A DNA stretch of 64,000 nucleotides from NCBI GenBank assembly GCA_903851195.1, contig CAINNJ010000032.1, forward strand, positions 1 through 64,000, in the 5' to 3' direction. This DNA is from an uncultured Acidobacteriia bacterium. GTDB lineage: Bacteria; Acidobacteriota; Terriglobia; Bryobacterales; Bryobacteraceae. Below the pieces are notes generated by a model that worked only from the letters and a program-made list of their open reading frames with translations, was not told where the DNA came from and searched no databases. Position 1 is the stretch's first letter. Each line of letters opens with the position of its first letter. Shown piece by piece: positions 35,063-45,409 of the stretch. Position numbers and translations under genes: made by a program.

Positions 35063-35080
35063 ATCTCAATTCACAGATGC

Positions 35081-36172
35081 TCAATTGACAAACCGTCTTA
35101 CCCGAACACTGTTCACGAGTCCCAGCATCAGGAAAGTCGACCAGATGCTGGACCCGCCGTAACTCATCAGCGGAAGCGGGATCCCGGTTACAGGCATCCG
35201 CCCCACTACCATTCCAACGTTTACCAGTATATGAAATAACAGGAGCGCTCCGACACCCATGCACAGATACATTCCTGCCCTGTCCGGCGCCGTCTGCCCG
35301 TCCTGCACAACCTGCATCAGCAACACAAAATACAACACAAGCACAAACATCACCCCCACGAAACCATGTTCTTCGGCAAATGCCGAGAAGATGAAATCCG
35401 TGTGGGGCACGGGCAGGAACCGCAATTGTGTCTGCGTTCCTTTCGTTACGCCCTTTCCCCACGTCCCTCCGGATCCGACCGCAATCTTCGACTGGATTAA
35501 CTGATAGCCGTTACCCTGCGGATCCCGTTCGGGGTCCAGAAAACTTACGATGCGGCCCTTCTGATAAGGTTCCAGATGGGAAAATCCGATGGGCACGACC
35601 ACCAGAGCAACCAGCGCGATCGTCGCCCAGTACTTCCAGTGCATGCCGGCGAGAAACACCCCGATCAGCAGAATCGGCAGATAAGTCAGCGCCGTGCCGA
35701 GATCGGGCTCCTTGGCAATCAGGGCCATGGGAACCAGCACCATGCCGGCCAGTTTCAGCAGATCCCGCGTCTCCAGAATCTCCGTGCGGATCTCCGTCAA
35801 AAAGCGCGCCACCAGCAACACGACGGCGATCTTGGCAAACTCGGAAACCTGCAGATGGATACCCGCGGGCAGGGCGATCCACCGGGTGGAACCGAACGCC
35901 CGCTTGCCGATCACCAGCACCGCGATCAGCAGCACCACCGAAACGATGTACATGGGATAGACCCGCTGCATCAGGGCGTGGTAATCGATGTTGGTCATCA
36001 GCCACATGAGCCCGATTCCCGCGCCGATGTAAACCACCTGCTTCCACCAGGCGCCCTGCCAGACGGTGTCGTGCGTGGCGCTGAAAATCTGCAGCACCCC
36101 GATGCTGCAGATAATCAGGATGATGAAGAGCATCGCCCAGTCGAAATCTTTCAGCCCGCCCCGCTGCAACAT
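35081..36172 (-). CDS. rodA: Rod-shape-determining protein RodA (peptidoglycan glycosyltransferase)
   Basis: 363 residues, about ten membrane helices. SEDS-family features include the catalytic-type Asp region in ASEFAKIAVVLLVARFL (preceding W helix), AKEPDLGTALTYLPIL and the terminal VTGIPLPLMSYGGSSI. RodA polymerises lipid II along the cylinder with PBP2. It starts 2 bp after the mrdA stop (TAA-TC-ATG), so the pair is co-translated. The mreBCD genes usually found next to this pair are not visible here. Confidence 0.95.
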   Translation of the reverse strand: MLQRGGLKDFDWAMLFIILIICSIGVLQIFSATHDTVWQGAWWKQVVYIGAGIGLMWLMTNIDYHALMQRVYPMYIVSVVLLIAVLVIGKRAFGSTRWIALPAGIHLQVSEFAKIAVVLLVARFLTEIRTEILETRDLLKLAGMVLVPMALIAKEPDLGTALTYLPILLIGVFLAGMHWKYWATIALVALVVVPIGFSHLEPYQKGRIVSFLDPERDPQGNGYQLIQSKIAVGSGGTWGKGVTKGTQTQLRFLPVPHTDFIFSAFAEEHGFVGVMFVLVLYFVLLMQVVQDGQTAPDRAGMYLCMGVGALLLFHILVNVGMVVGRMPVTGIPLPLMSYGGSSIWSTFLMLGLVNSVRVRRFVN

Positions 36173-36174
36173 GA

Positions 36175-38127
36175 TTACCGGGCCTCCCCCGCCGGCCGAA
36201 CAGAAGTTCCCGGACCCGCCACCGGCGCCGGCAGCGGACTCATGGCGGAGTTTAAAGCGGAGGACAAAACCGAAGCGGGATTCTGCTTCAGCCGTTCCAC
36301 TTCCAGAAGGCGCGCCTTCTTATCGAAGTACGACTTGATCACGTCGCGCGCGATCGGCGCGGCGAACTGTCCGTGGAGTCCGGAGTTTTCCCAGAGCACG
36401 GAAATCACGATTTCCGGTTTGTAGCATGGCGCGAACGCCACAAACCACGCGTTGTCCTTCACATCCTTGTGCAGTTTTTCGTAGGCTTCCGAGGCGATCT
36501 GGGCAGACCCGGTCTTTCCGCAAACATCCACATTGGGGATTTTGGCTCGTCCGCCGGTGCCGCCCTCGTTCACCACCGCGTACATCCCGTAAACGACTTT
36601 TTTCACGTTATCGGGGCTCAGATTCCATTCCTTCGGCTTCTCTTTGGCGGTATCCGTCATCAGCAGATGGGGCGCGTGCCAGCTTCCCCCCAGCGCAAGA
36701 CCGCCGATGGCGCGCGCCAACTGCAGCGGCGTCACCGTCAGTGCGCCCTGTCCAATGGAAACCGAGATGGTTTCGCCGGCGTACCATTTCTGACGCTGCG
36801 TGCGGAGCTTCCATTCCGGGGAGGGCACGGTTCCCGACGCCTCGTTGGGCAGATCGATTCCGGTCTTCTCTCCCAGCCCGGCCTGATGCGCGTAAAACGC
36901 AAGCTGGTAGATCCCGGTCTGATTGCCAACATTATAGAAGTAGGTATCGCAGGATTGGGCAATGCCCTTATGCAGCGAAACCGAGCCGTGCGTCCCCCAG
37001 CAGCCGTGATAATGGCCGTAGAACGTTGCACCGCCCGCGCAGTGAAACGTGGTGTCCTCATTGATGGCGCCGGTTTCGAGCCCGGCGATTGCCACCAGTG
37101 GCTTGAAGGTGGAACCCGGCGCGAATTGCGCCTGGATCGGCCGGTTCAGCAACGGGTTACCCGGGTCGCTGGTGAGTTCGCGCCAATCGGCCGATTTGAT
37201 GCGAACGGCGAACTTGTTCGGATCGAAACTCGGCCGGGAAGCCATCGCCAGCACTTCGCCGTTATTCGGATTGAGCGCCACCACAGCGCCGCGTTTATCG
37301 CCCAATGCCAGTTCCGCCACCACCTGCAGGTCGAGATCGATCGTGAGTTGCAGGTTTCGTCCGGGTTTCGCCTCTTTGATACCCAGCATCTGCCGCTCGC
37401 GGCCCAGGTTGTCGACGATCGACTGGCGCTCGCCGTCGACCCCCATCAGGGTGTCGTTGTATTCCTTTTCGATTCCGGTTTTACCGATGATCTGGCCTTG
37501 GTTATATTTCGCGTAATCCGGATTGTCCAGTTCGGACTCGCTGATCTCACCGGTGTAGCCGATCATGTGGGCCAGCAGACCGTTTTCCGGATACAGCCGG
37601 CTTTGCGACTGGATCAACTCCATCTCCGGGAAGGTGTTGGGATCGCGGTGGGAATCGACGAAAGCCAGATCGGCGGCCGTGAGCTGTTCCTTGATAATGA
37701 TCGGCTCGTATTTGGGACGGCGCCGGTAACGCGCTACCTTTTTGGCAAGGTCGTCGTAATCCAGATGGAGTCCGCTGGCGATTTCGTGAAGATGCTCCTC
37801 TTTCAGGTTCTCGCGCGACAGCAGCAGCTTCCAGGACGAGTGGTTGTCGACGATCACGCGACCATCCCGGTCGAGAATCCGACCCCGCGGCGCTACGATC
37901 GGCAAAGCCTTAATCCGGTTACGCTCCGCCCGTTCGTTGTAGATTTCCGGGCTTTTGATCTGCAGTTCCCAGAAACCGGTGACCAGAAACAGAAAGATCG
38001 CAACGGCGAGATACTGGAACGCGGCCATCTTGGCCGACGCGAACTTCGGATCGTCCCGCTGCTGCACTTTTTGGGGGGACGACGGATTTTCGTGCTCGGG
38101 TTGCGGACCGACTAAAGAGAAACGCAC
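36175..38127 (-). CDS. mrdA: Penicillin-binding protein 2 (transpeptidase)
   Basis: 650 residues from a GTG start. One membrane helix at about 35-55 (FQYLAVAIFLFLVTGFW) is followed by the dimerisation/pedestal domain and the transpeptidase domain from about 280. The active-site motifs are APGSTFKPL (SxxK, near residue 341), QSCDTYFYN (SxD in place of SxN) and VCGKTGSAQ (KTG). PBP2 cross-links the peptidoglycan made by RodA. The C-terminus has an unusual extension rich in Pro/Ala after the domain end. Confidence 0.95.
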   Translation of the reverse strand: MRFSLVGPQPEHENPSSPQKVQQRDDPKFASAKMAAFQYLAVAIFLFLVTGFWELQIKSPEIYNERAERNRIKALPIVAPRGRILDRDGRVIVDNHSSWKLLLSRENLKEEHLHEIASGLHLDYDDLAKKVARYRRRPKYEPIIIKEQLTAADLAFVDSHRDPNTFPEMELIQSQSRLYPENGLLAHMIGYTGEISESELDNPDYAKYNQGQIIGKTGIEKEYNDTLMGVDGERQSIVDNLGRERQMLGIKEAKPGRNLQLTIDLDLQVVAELALGDKRGAVVALNPNNGEVLAMASRPSFDPNKFAVRIKSADWRELTSDPGNPLLNRPIQAQFAPGSTFKPLVAIAGLETGAINEDTTFHCAGGATFYGHYHGCWGTHGSVSLHKGIAQSCDTYFYNVGNQTGIYQLAFYAHQAGLGEKTGIDLPNEASGTVPSPEWKLRTQRQKWYAGETISVSIGQGALTVTPLQLARAIGGLALGGSWHAPHLLMTDTAKEKPKEWNLSPDNVKKVVYGMYAVVNEGGTGGRAKIPNVDVCGKTGSAQIASEAYEKLHKDVKDNAWFVAFAPCYKPEIVISVLWENSGLHGQFAAPIARDVIKSYFDKKARLLEVERLKQNPASVLSSALNSAMSPLPAPVAGPGTSVRPAGEAR

Positions 38128-38179
38128 AGGGGGTTACTGCTGCTGTTAGAGTACCAGAACCGGCCGGAACTAACGATCG

Positions 38180-39487
38180 TTAGCAGTTCAGTTCATCCCG
38201 CGTGATTTTGAGGCCGTCCAGATTCCCCAGAACCGTCAGCGCGATGGATTCCGGCCGGAAGAAATCCCGCGCTACCCGCTGAACTTCATCGGCAGTCACC
38301 TTTTCGATGCTCTCCACCAGTTCGTCCAGCGTAAAGAACCGGTTGAAATGCATCTGCTGGCGAGCCAGATTCGACATCCGGCTGGAGGTCGATTCCAGAC
38401 TTAGCATCAGCGAACCCTTCATGTGATCTTTGGCACGACGAAGCTCTTCAGCCGGAACCGGCTCCTGCTTCAACTCCGTGAACTCCTTCAAAACACAATC
38501 GATCACCTTGCGAGCCGATTCCAAAGAGGTGCCCGCGTAGACCGCCAGACAGCCCGTGTCGGTGTGCGGATTCAGTTCCGAAAATACCGAATAGGCCAGC
38601 CCCTGCCGTTCGCGGATGTTCTGGAACAGGCGGGAACTCATGCCTCCGCCCAGCACCGTGTTCAGCACGTAGCAGATAAAGCGATCTTCGTGGGAAATCG
38701 GATAGCTGGGCACACCGATACAAACGTGTACCTGCTCCAGTTCTTTTTTGGTCTTGAGAGCAATGCGGGCGTGCGTGGCGGGTTTTACCTGTTCGGGAAT
38801 CGGGCCGCCGGATTTCACGTTCGCGAAACGCTCGGCCACCAGACCGACCAGTCGCTGGTGATTCAGATTGCCCGCCGCCGTGACCAGCAGGTTCTCCGGA
38901 GTGTAAATCTCCCGGTAGTAAGCGTCGATGACTTCCCGGTTCAGCTTTTTGACAGTCTGTGGCGTACCGAGGATCGGCCGCCCGAGGGAGTGATCTTTCC
39001 AGAAGTTCGAAGTAAACGTCTCGTGGACCAGATAGTCGGGATTGTCCGCATCCATCTTGATCTCTTCGAGGATGACGCCCTTTTCCTTCTCGATATCGTC
39101 GTCCCGGAACGCCGGATTCAGGACCAGGTCGCTCAGGATGTCCATGGCGACAGGAAGATGCTCATCCAGCACTTTCGTGTTGTAGCAGACCATTTCCTTG
39201 CCCGTGAACGCGTCCAGATTGCCGCCGAGAGAATCCACCGACCGCGCAATATCCTCAGCGGACCGGGTGGTGGTCCCTTTAAAAAGCATGTGCTCAATGA
39301 AGTGAGAAACCCCGTTTTGTTCGGGTGTTTCGCGCCGGGAACCCGTCCCGACCCAGACGCCGACGGACACGGAACGAACGTGCGACATCGCTTCCGTAAT
39401 GACTTTTACACCGTTCGGAAGCGTTGTCGTCAGAATATCGCGCTCCGTCGAAACCGACAGAGGGGGAACTGCGAGAGTAGATGACAA
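38180..39487 (-). CDS. M16-family zinc metallopeptidase
   Basis: 435 residues from a TTG start. The inverted zinc motif HFIEH ([15 protein letters not shown]) is near residue 60, and the third ligand Glu is in EEIKMDADN. The C-terminal half repeats the fold without catalytic residues. Family members include the mitochondrial-processing-peptidase-like YmxG, which degrade unstructured peptides. No signal peptide is evident. It lies 52 bp upstream of mrdA on the same strand and may share its promoter. Confidence 0.92.
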   Translation of the reverse strand: MSSTLAVPPLSVSTERDILTTTLPNGVKVITEAMSHVRSVSVGVWVGTGSRRETPEQNGVSHFIEHMLFKGTTTRSAEDIARSVDSLGGNLDAFTGKEMVCYNTKVLDEHLPVAMDILSDLVLNPAFRDDDIEKEKGVILEEIKMDADNPDYLVHETFTSNFWKDHSLGRPILGTPQTVKKLNREVIDAYYREIYTPENLLVTAAGNLNHQRLVGLVAERFANVKSGGPIPEQVKPATHARIALKTKKELEQVHVCIGVPSYPISHEDRFICYVLNTVLGGGMSSRLFQNIRERQGLAYSVFSELNPHTDTGCLAVYAGTSLESARKVIDCVLKEFTELKQEPVPAEELRRAKDHMKGSLMLSLESTSSRMSNLARQQMHFNRFFTLDELVESIEKVTADEVQRVARDFFRPESIALTVLGNLDGLKITRDELNC

Positions 39488-39566
39488 CGTGATTAGACCT
39501 TACTCGGTTGTACCACTTTGCAAACCGGCAAGGCTACCGGCGGGAAACCGTGTTACACTGGTGGAA

Positions 39567-40607
39567 ATGCCGCAAGCTCTTGTAGGAATGGAACTTAGCG
39601 AGCTTCGGCAGGTGCTTCCCCCGGATGAGCCGGCCTATCGGGCCAAACAGATCTACCGGGCGATTTATAACCAGAAAGTCGCCGATCTCGTCCAGATCTC
39701 GACTCTTCCCGCCCACATTCGCGCCGAACTTTCCGAACACGCCGAACTGGGACTGCCGCTGGCGGACTCCCGCTTTGAATCCGTCGACGGCACCCGGCGT
39801 TACCTGCTTCGCCTGAGTGACGGCAGAACCGTGGAAACCGTCCTCATGCCCGAAGAGGACCGCGATACCGTCTGTATCTCCAGTCAGGTCGGCTGCCCGG
39901 TCGACTGTAAGTTCTGCATGACCGCGCTGATGGGCCTCGAACGGTCCCTCACCGCCGGCGAAATCGTGGGGCAGGTCTTGTTTGTGGCGCGCGATAACGG
40001 CCTGACCATCTCCCCCAACAAGCCCGATTCCCGGCGCTTCAACATCGTGATGATGGGGATGGGCGAACCGCTCCTCAACCTGGCGAACGTCCTCAAAGCC
40101 ACGCGGATTCTGGTGGATCCCAACGCGGTCGGCATGAGCGAACGGCGGATCACCGTCTCCACCTCGGGCATCATCCCCCGCATCGAGGAACTGAGCGAAT
40201 CGGAAGTTCGCCCGAAGCTGGCGATCTCGCTGAACGCCTCCACCGAGGAAATGCGCCAGCAACTGATGCCGATTACGAAGAAGTGGCATCTCAAAGATCT
40301 GCTGGAAGTCTGCCGGACTTACCCGCTGCGCCCGTGGGAAAAGCTCACCTTCGAATACGTTTTGCTGAAAGATGTCAACGACACGGATGCGGACGCCCGG
40401 CGCGTGGCCCGCATGCTGGCGAATCTGAACTGCAAAGTGAATCTGATTGCCCTGAATCCCGGCCCGGGCATTCCTTATGAGACGCCGCTCCCGGAGCGCG
40501 TCGCTTCCTTTCAGGAAATCGTTCGCCGGTCCGTTCCGTGCTTCGTCCGGCGCCCGCGGGGACTCGACATCTACGCGGCCTGTGGACAATTGAAAAGAAA
40601 CGCATGA
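39567..40607 (+). CDS. rlmN: 23S rRNA/tRNA adenine-C2 methyltransferase (radical SAM)
   Basis: 346 residues from ATG 39567; the frame is open upstream only as antisense to the peptidase gene. The radical-SAM motif is CPVDCKFC, and the mechanistic pair is Cys in AACGQL near the C-terminus. The methyl-transfer region [12 protein letters not shown] and STSGIIPRI are typical. RlmN methylates A2503 of 23S rRNA and A37 of some tRNAs. The gene's ATGA overlap with the next gene shows translational coupling. Confidence 0.95.
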   Translation: MPQALVGMELSELRQVLPPDEPAYRAKQIYRAIYNQKVADLVQISTLPAHIRAELSEHAELGLPLADSRFESVDGTRRYLLRLSDGRTVETVLMPEEDRDTVCISSQVGCPVDCKFCMTALMGLERSLTAGEIVGQVLFVARDNGLTISPNKPDSRRFNIVMMGMGEPLLNLANVLKATRILVDPNAVGMSERRITVSTSGIIPRIEELSESEVRPKLAISLNASTEEMRQQLMPITKKWHLKDLLEVCRTYPLRPWEKLTFEYVLLKDVNDTDADARRVARMLANLNCKVNLIALNPGPGIPYETPLPERVASFQEIVRRSVPCFVRRPRGLDIYAACGQLKRNA

Positions 40608-40927
40608 CCGTCATCATTCCCCATCACAAGACCAAACAAGAAGTCGTCGCCTCCATCGACGACGCCGCGACCAAACTCTTCGCCTCGGGTCTGGGTGGTT
40701 CCGTGGCGATCGTCGATCCGAAAAAAGACTGGTCCGACTCGACCATGAGTTTCTCCCTTACGGGCAAAATGGGGTTTATCTCGGTTCCCCTGGCGGGCAC
40801 AGTCGCGGTGGACGACGCCAACGTGACCGTGGAGTGCGACCTGCCTCCGATGCTGAAAAACTTCCTCGGCGAAGCAAAAATCAGCGCCGGCATCCAGTCC
40901 AAAATGAAAGAGATCGTCGGCGCCTAG
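40604..40927 (+). CDS. Polyhydroxyalkanoic-acid-system-type small protein
   Basis: 107 residues from the ATG overlapping the rlmN stop. The pattern [20 protein letters not shown], an internal beta-strand set ([20 protein letters not shown]) and the closing [13 protein letters not shown] helix resemble the PHA granule-region family (PF09650). Its members occur in many bacteria, often beside unrelated genes, and their function outside granules is unclear. No PHA synthase is in the window. Coupling to rlmN suggests co-expression only. Confidence 0.6.
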   Translation: MTVIIPHHKTKQEVVASIDDAATKLFASGLGGSVAIVDPKKDWSDSTMSFSLTGKMGFISVPLAGTVAVDDANVTVECDLPPMLKNFLGEAKISAGIQSKMKEIVGA

Positions 40928-40950
40928 CCCGGCCCGCCCGTTCTATCCCT

Positions 40951-42165
40951 ATGGAAGCCCCTACGCCTCCCCTGCACGGGATCCGGGTTCTCGACTTTTC
41001 GCACGCCCTCGCCGGGCCCTACTGCACGCTGCTTTTCGCGGATTACGGAGCGGAAGTCTACAAGCTGGAATCCGCCGACGGTGGCGACATGGGCCGAGGC
41101 TGGGGCCCGCCCTTTGCCGGAGATCAAGCCTCGTTCTTCCTGGGCCTGAATCGCGGGAAGCGCGGCATCTCCATTAACCTCAAGCGGCCCGAAGGCATCG
41201 ATCTCTGCCTCCGCCTGATCGACCGCATGGACGTTCTGATCGAGAACTTCCGCCCCGGAACAATGGATCGCCTCGGTTTGGGCTATGAAGCTGTCCGGCG
41301 GAGGAATCCGCGCCTGGTCTACTGCTCCATCTCCGGTTACGGGCAGGCCGGTCCGTCGCGCGACGAAGCCGCCATGGACCTGATTGTCCAGGCGTCCAGC
41401 GGCCTTCTGAGCATCACCGGCACGGAAGCGGGCGAAGTGGTTCGCTGCGGCTACTCGGTCGCCGATGTCACCGCGGGCCTGTTCGCCCTGATCGGCGTCC
41501 TGATGGCGCTGCGGTCGCGCGACCAGTCCGGCCGGGGACAGTATGTGGATGTTTCCATGCTCGACTCCATGATCTCCACCATGACGTCGAACTACATGGG
41601 CTTCCTCGGCTCCGGAATCACCCCGCGCCCGCTCGGCACCTCGTTTGCAACCGTGGTCCCGTACCGGGTTTTCGCCGGCAGCGACCGGACCTTCGCGATT
41701 GCGGTTGGAAGCGAGAAGCTATGGTCGGCTTTTTGCGGTGTCCTCGGACGTCCGGACCTCGAAACCCATCCGGATTACGCGACGAATCCACTTCGCGTGC
41801 AACACCGGCCCCAACTGGAGCAGATCCTGGCGAATATTTTCCTGGAGCGCCCGGCCGGCGAATGGCTGGAAACGCTGCGGTCCGTCGGAATCCCGTGCTC
41901 GCTGGTCCGGAACTTCGCGGAAGTCCATGAACACCCGCAGACCGCCTTCCGCGCCATGTTCCCGCTGCTCGATCATCCGACCGCCGGACCGCACCGGACA
42001 ACCGGCACACCGGTCAAACTCTCCGAAACTCCCGGCCACCCCGGTGCTGGCGCACCGCTCCTCGGAGAGCACACCGGAGACGTGCTGATGCAGTTACTCG
42101 ACCTCGATACCAACGCCGTGCAGGAACTTCTCGCGGACGGCGTGATTTTCAGCGCGCCGGTTTAA
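40951..42165 (+). CDS. Family III CoA-transferase (CaiB/BaiF type)
   Basis: 404 residues from the ATG at 40951. The family features are the N-terminal GIRVLDFSHALAGPYCTLLF, ADYGAEVYKLE and the catalytic Asp in EAAMDLIVQASSG. These enzymes move CoA between carboxylates through an aspartyl-CoA thioester. The donor and acceptor are unknown. The last 17 bp overlap the convergent redoxin gene. Confidence 0.9.
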   Translation: MEAPTPPLHGIRVLDFSHALAGPYCTLLFADYGAEVYKLESADGGDMGRGWGPPFAGDQASFFLGLNRGKRGISINLKRPEGIDLCLRLIDRMDVLIENFRPGTMDRLGLGYEAVRRRNPRLVYCSISGYGQAGPSRDEAAMDLIVQASSGLLSITGTEAGEVVRCGYSVADVTAGLFALIGVLMALRSRDQSGRGQYVDVSMLDSMISTMTSNYMGFLGSGITPRPLGTSFATVVPYRVFAGSDRTFAIAVGSEKLWSAFCGVLGRPDLETHPDYATNPLRVQHRPQLEQILANIFLERPAGEWLETLRSVGIPCSLVRNFAEVHEHPQTAFRAMFPLLDHPTAGPHRTTGTPVKLSETPGHPGAGAPLLGEHTGDVLMQLLDLDTNAVQELLADGVIFSAPV

Positions 42166-42661
42166 GCAGCTTGTCGATCTCCGCCGCCAGGCCGTCAAAC
42201 GACATCGCCTTCTCGTCCGTGCCCTCGAAATCGTTGCGAATCATCCCGTCGCCGTCGATCAGAAAAAGGTGCGGGAAATGGATCTGCGGGTTGGTTGGCG
42301 TGACGCGCAGATACGACGCGATCATCTGGCCGCTGTCGAAAACGATCGGCCAGGTCACCTTGTGTTCCTTCGCGAAGAGGTCCGCGGTGCTCTGGTTGTC
42401 CGGCATGGTCAGGACGGAGATAATCGCCAGATTTTCGCCGTACTTCGTCTTTGCCTGCACCAGCAGATCCGTGAGACGCAGGCAGGCGAGACAGTGCGTC
42501 GAGACGATATCGACGATCAGCACCTTGCCCCGATAGTCCTGCGGATCGTGTTGCTGGTAATGCGAATCCGCCAGTGAGAAGCCGGGCGCGCGGCGATTGG
42601 AATAATCGCCCGCCCCGCAAAGCGCCAATGCGGTCACCAGCGCTGTTGAGACCAGTCTCAT
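42149..42661 (-). CDS. Exported thioredoxin-like (TlpA/AhpC-type) redoxin
   Basis: 170 residues with a signal-like start ([14 protein letters not shown]). The thioredoxin fold shows CLAC as the active-site CxxC ([10 protein letters not shown]) and the cis-Pro region [17 protein letters not shown]. It probably acts as a periplasmic thiol-disulfide reductase or resolves disulfides in cytochrome maturation, like TlpA/ResA, although the target is unknown. The Cys at the signal end could be a lipobox (LALCGAG). It is the last gene of the uvrA chain; its ATG overlaps the mtnA stop. Confidence 0.8.
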   Translation of the reverse strand: MRLVSTALVTALALCGAGDYSNRRAPGFSLADSHYQQHDPQDYRGKVLIVDIVSTHCLACLRLTDLLVQAKTKYGENLAIISVLTMPDNQSTADLFAKEHKVTWPIVFDSGQMIASYLRVTPTNPQIHFPHLFLIDGDGMIRNDFEGTDEKAMSFDGLAAEIDKLLKPAR

Positions 42662-43692
42662 CGCGTACCTCCGGCGAGTTCCCGCAGCGAGCTTTCAAAA
42701 GGTGCCCGGGCAACTCCTTTTTCCGTAATGATAGCGGTTACGTAGCGGTTCGGCGTGACATCGAACGCCGGGTTGCGAACCAAGGTGCCCGCGGGAGCCA
42801 CCGGCACGCCGAACACATGCGTCACCTCGGCCGCCCCACGTTCTTCGATGGGGATCTGTTCACCCGACGCGAGCGTCAGGTCGAGCGTGGAAATCGGCGC
42901 GGCCACATAGAACGGAATATTGTTCTCCTTCGCCAGCACCGCCACCGAGTACGTGCCGATCTTGTTCGCGACATCGCCATTGGCGGCGATGCGGTCCGCT
43001 CCGACAACCACGCAGCCGATCTGGCCGGCGCGCAGGAAATGGCCCGCCATATTGTCCGTGATCAGCGTCGCCTGGATGCCGTCATGCTGCAATTCCCAGA
43101 CAGTCAGGCGCGCGCCCTGCAGGAAGGGGCGGGTTTCGTCGGCATACACGTCGATGTTCTTGCCCGACTCGATGGCGGCGCGGATCACGCCCAGCGCGGT
43201 GCCGTAGCCCGCGGTCGCCAGAGCGCCCGCGTTGCAGTGCGTCAGCACCGTTTTGCCATCCGGAACCAGCGGCGCGCCATGCTTTCCCATCGCGACGTTG
43301 ATTTCGATATCCTCCGCCCGCACCAGCTTCGCTTCGGCGATCAGGCGATCGCGAACTTCTTCGAAGGGCAGATGGCGGACTTCACGGTACAGGCGGTTCA
43401 TGCGGTCGATCGCCCAGAACAGATTCACCGCGGTCGGCCGGGTGGAAGCCAGTTCTTTCGAGATGACTTCGAGTTGCGCGTCGAGTTCCGCCGGATTGGC
43501 TTTTGCTACACCGATCGCAACTCCCATCGCCGCCGCGACACCGATCGCGGGCGCGCCGCGGATGATCATGGTGCGGATCGCGTCCGCGACCTCCTGATAG
43601 GTCCGGCAGGTTACGTAGGTCTCTTCGGCGGGCAAGCGGGTCTGGTTGATCATGACCACGCCTTCGTCGGTCCATTGAATGGTTTCTATCAT
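42658..43692 (-). CDS. mtnA: S-methyl-5-thioribose-1-phosphate isomerase
   Basis: 344 residues from the ATG at 43692; upstream codons belong to a shadow. Features include [13 protein letters not shown], the catalytic Cys in [10 protein letters not shown] and the Asp in [18 protein letters not shown]. MtnA isomerises MTR-1-P to MTRu-1-P in the methionine salvage pathway, and some relatives act on ribose-1-phosphates. No other salvage gene is in the window. Both ends are ATGA overlaps in the uvrA chain. Confidence 0.95.
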   Translation of the reverse strand: MIETIQWTDEGVVMINQTRLPAEETYVTCRTYQEVADAIRTMIIRGAPAIGVAAAMGVAIGVAKANPAELDAQLEVISKELASTRPTAVNLFWAIDRMNRLYREVRHLPFEEVRDRLIAEAKLVRAEDIEINVAMGKHGAPLVPDGKTVLTHCNAGALATAGYGTALGVIRAAIESGKNIDVYADETRPFLQGARLTVWELQHDGIQATLITDNMAGHFLRAGQIGCVVVGADRIAANGDVANKIGTYSVAVLAKENNIPFYVAAPISTLDLTLASGEQIPIEERGAAEVTHVFGVPVAPAGTLVRNPAFDVTPNRYVTAIITEKGVARAPFESSLRELAGGTR

Positions 43693-44435
43693 TTGTGAAC
43701 TGGATTGGCGCCCTGCGACAAGGTCAGCAGGAACGGCAGGGTGTTGTAGCCGATGTGCGTTATCGCGGAAGCGCGCGTGGAACCGGTGATGTGCCGGATC
43801 AAGCCGAACGCGAAACCCGCCAGCGTGATCACGACGCCACTTTGCCACAAACCCGCGTTCTGGCTGAGATGGAGAGCGCCGAAGAAAAGAGAGGTAATCA
43901 GAATGCCCGGGAACACGCCGGCTGCACTCACCAGCACGGGCTGGACGAAACCGCGGAACAGCCACTCTTCAATCACAGGCCCCAGCGTAATGCCGAACGC
44001 GACAATCACCAGCCGGCTGAACGGGTCTCCGTTGAGCAATTTGTCGAACGGGGTTTGAATCTGGGGAGTCCGCAGCAGAACCAGCAGCACGGCACTCACC
44101 GCTGAAAGAGCGAAGCCAATGCTCAGCAGGGACATCGCCGGAACCGGATAAACCGTCCAGCCCAGCGAACGGAACAGCGGTTTGCCCGCCCAAAAGAAAA
44201 GAACTTTCAGGGCCGCGAACAAGGCGAGATACGCCAGCGATTCCTCCACCACCTGCCAATAACCGAGCTTTGCATTCTCATGCAGCACGCCGATCGCTCC
44301 CCCGCCCACCAACCCGAGCGCCACGAGGAAAATCGCCGCCATCATAAACAGTTCGCCGAAGCCCCAGAAGGGAGCATCCGGCGCGGCCAGCACCAAAGGG
44401 GTCGATTCGATTTCGTGCTGCAAACCGGTCTTCAT
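43689..44435 (-). CDS. CPBP-family intramembrane protease
   Basis: 248 residues with seven or so hydrophobic segments. The conserved motif EEWLFRGF (EExxxR) and the later His in [12 protein letters not shown] mark an ABI/CPBP (Rce1-like) membrane protease. Bacterial members process or bind membrane proteins and can confer bacteriocin immunity. The function here is unknown. It is joined by ATGA overlaps to the upstream and downstream genes. Confidence 0.85.
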   Translation of the reverse strand: MKTGLQHEIESTPLVLAAPDAPFWGFGELFMMAAIFLVALGLVGGGAIGVLHENAKLGYWQVVEESLAYLALFAALKVLFFWAGKPLFRSLGWTVYPVPAMSLLSIGFALSAVSAVLLVLLRTPQIQTPFDKLLNGDPFSRLVIVAFGITLGPVIEEWLFRGFVQPVLVSAAGVFPGILITSLFFGALHLSQNAGLWQSGVVITLAGFAFGLIRHITGSTRASAITHIGYNTLPFLLTLSQGANPVHK

Positions 44436-45409
44436 GCGCCGTGCCCGGCGGAGGCCTCCGTCGCCGAAGCCTCAATCAAAGCAGCCGCCAGCAGGGGAAT
44501 CATGATTTCGTGGTGCCCGGTCAGGGCAAATCCGTGGCCGCCCGCCTGTGCATGAGGCCGCTCGACGACGTTCACCCGGGGCCGATAGTGCTGCAGAAAG
44601 TCCATATTCACCGTCGTGAAATCCCGCACCTCGTGTCCCAGGTTGCGAACGCACGAAAGGGCTTTCAGAAACACCTCGGGCAGCACGACGGCGGAACCGG
44701 CATTGATATAAACTCCGCCTCCATCGAGCGCCGCCACCATCGAGCAGAAAAGACGAAAATCGCGGTGCGTGGCCGTGCCGAGCGCGGCGGCATCCACCGC
44801 CGGGTGCGTGTGCGGAGTGTCGGTGCCGATAGCGACATGAACGGTAACCGGCACGCGTTCGCGCCATGCCTGCACCAGCAGGCTCGCCGGGGCATGCTCG
44901 GCCGGCGACAGGCGGCCGAGAGCCCGGCCGAGCGCTTCGCCCAACCCGCAATCGCCCGTCAGCGCTGCGTTCCACTCCCGCCCGGTTTCTTCCGCCGCGC
45001 CGAAGCGCCCGTCCGGCAGCACCGCTTCCACGTCCTCACTGGTGTGGCCCGCCAGCGCAATTTCGAAATCGTGGATGGAGGCGGACCCGTTCATGGCAAA
45101 ACCGGTCGCGAACCCGCGCCGCATCAGATCGATCAGCACCGGCGCCAGACCACATTTAATGACGTGGCCGCCCATCCCCCAGATCACCGGCTTGCCCTTC
45201 CGGCGAGCCTCCGCGACCGCCGCGACCACGGACCGGAACGTATCGCCCGCCAAAATCCGCGGCAAGCTGTCGAGCCAACCGGATAAACCGGAACCTGCCT
45301 GATACGGCGTGGCGAAATCGCGCTGCTTTACCTTGCCGCCGCGGGCAGTCAGAGAGATCGTGTTAAGACCGGTGAGATCCACCGGCTGGATGCTGTAATC
45401 GCTGCTCAT
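44432..45409 (-). CDS. Conserved protein resembling deoxyhypusine-synthase-like Rossmann proteins
   Basis: 325 residues, cytoplasmic. The core includes [32 protein letters not shown] and a conserved ETGREW. The succession of strand-Gly turns and IHDFE suggests a Rossmann-like NAD-binding fold akin to deoxyhypusine synthase, but bacteria lack the classical hypusine pathway, and I do not recognise the lysine nucleophile region with confidence. Relatives appear to be widespread unknowns. It is joined by ATGA overlaps to uvrA and to the CPBP gene. Confidence 0.6.
   Translation of the reverse strand: MSSDYSIQPVDLTGLNTISLTARGGKVKQRDFATPYQAGSGLSGWLDSLPRILAGDTFRSVVAAVAEARRKGKPVIWGMGGHVIKCGLAPVLIDLMRRGFATGFAMNGSASIHDFEIALAGHTSEDVEAVLPDGRFGAAEETGREWNAALTGDCGLGEALGRALGRLSPAEHAPASLLVQAWRERVPVTVHVAIGTDTPHTHPAVDAAALGTATHRDFRLFCSMVAALDGGGVYINAGSAVVLPEVFLKALSCVRNLGHEVRDFTTVNMDFLQHYRPRVNVVERPHAQAGGHGFALTGHHEIMIPLLAAALIEASATEASAGHGA

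Noticed and set aside
36373-38115. A 580-residue plus-strand ORF antisense to mrdA
   Set aside because: It is the mirror of a clear penicillin-binding protein, has a random composition and no family motif, and long antisense frames are expected with this GC content.
42601-43700. SAM or methionine-related riboswitch ahead of mtnA
   Set aside because: The mtnA start overlaps the preceding stop, so there is no leader that could hold a riboswitch.
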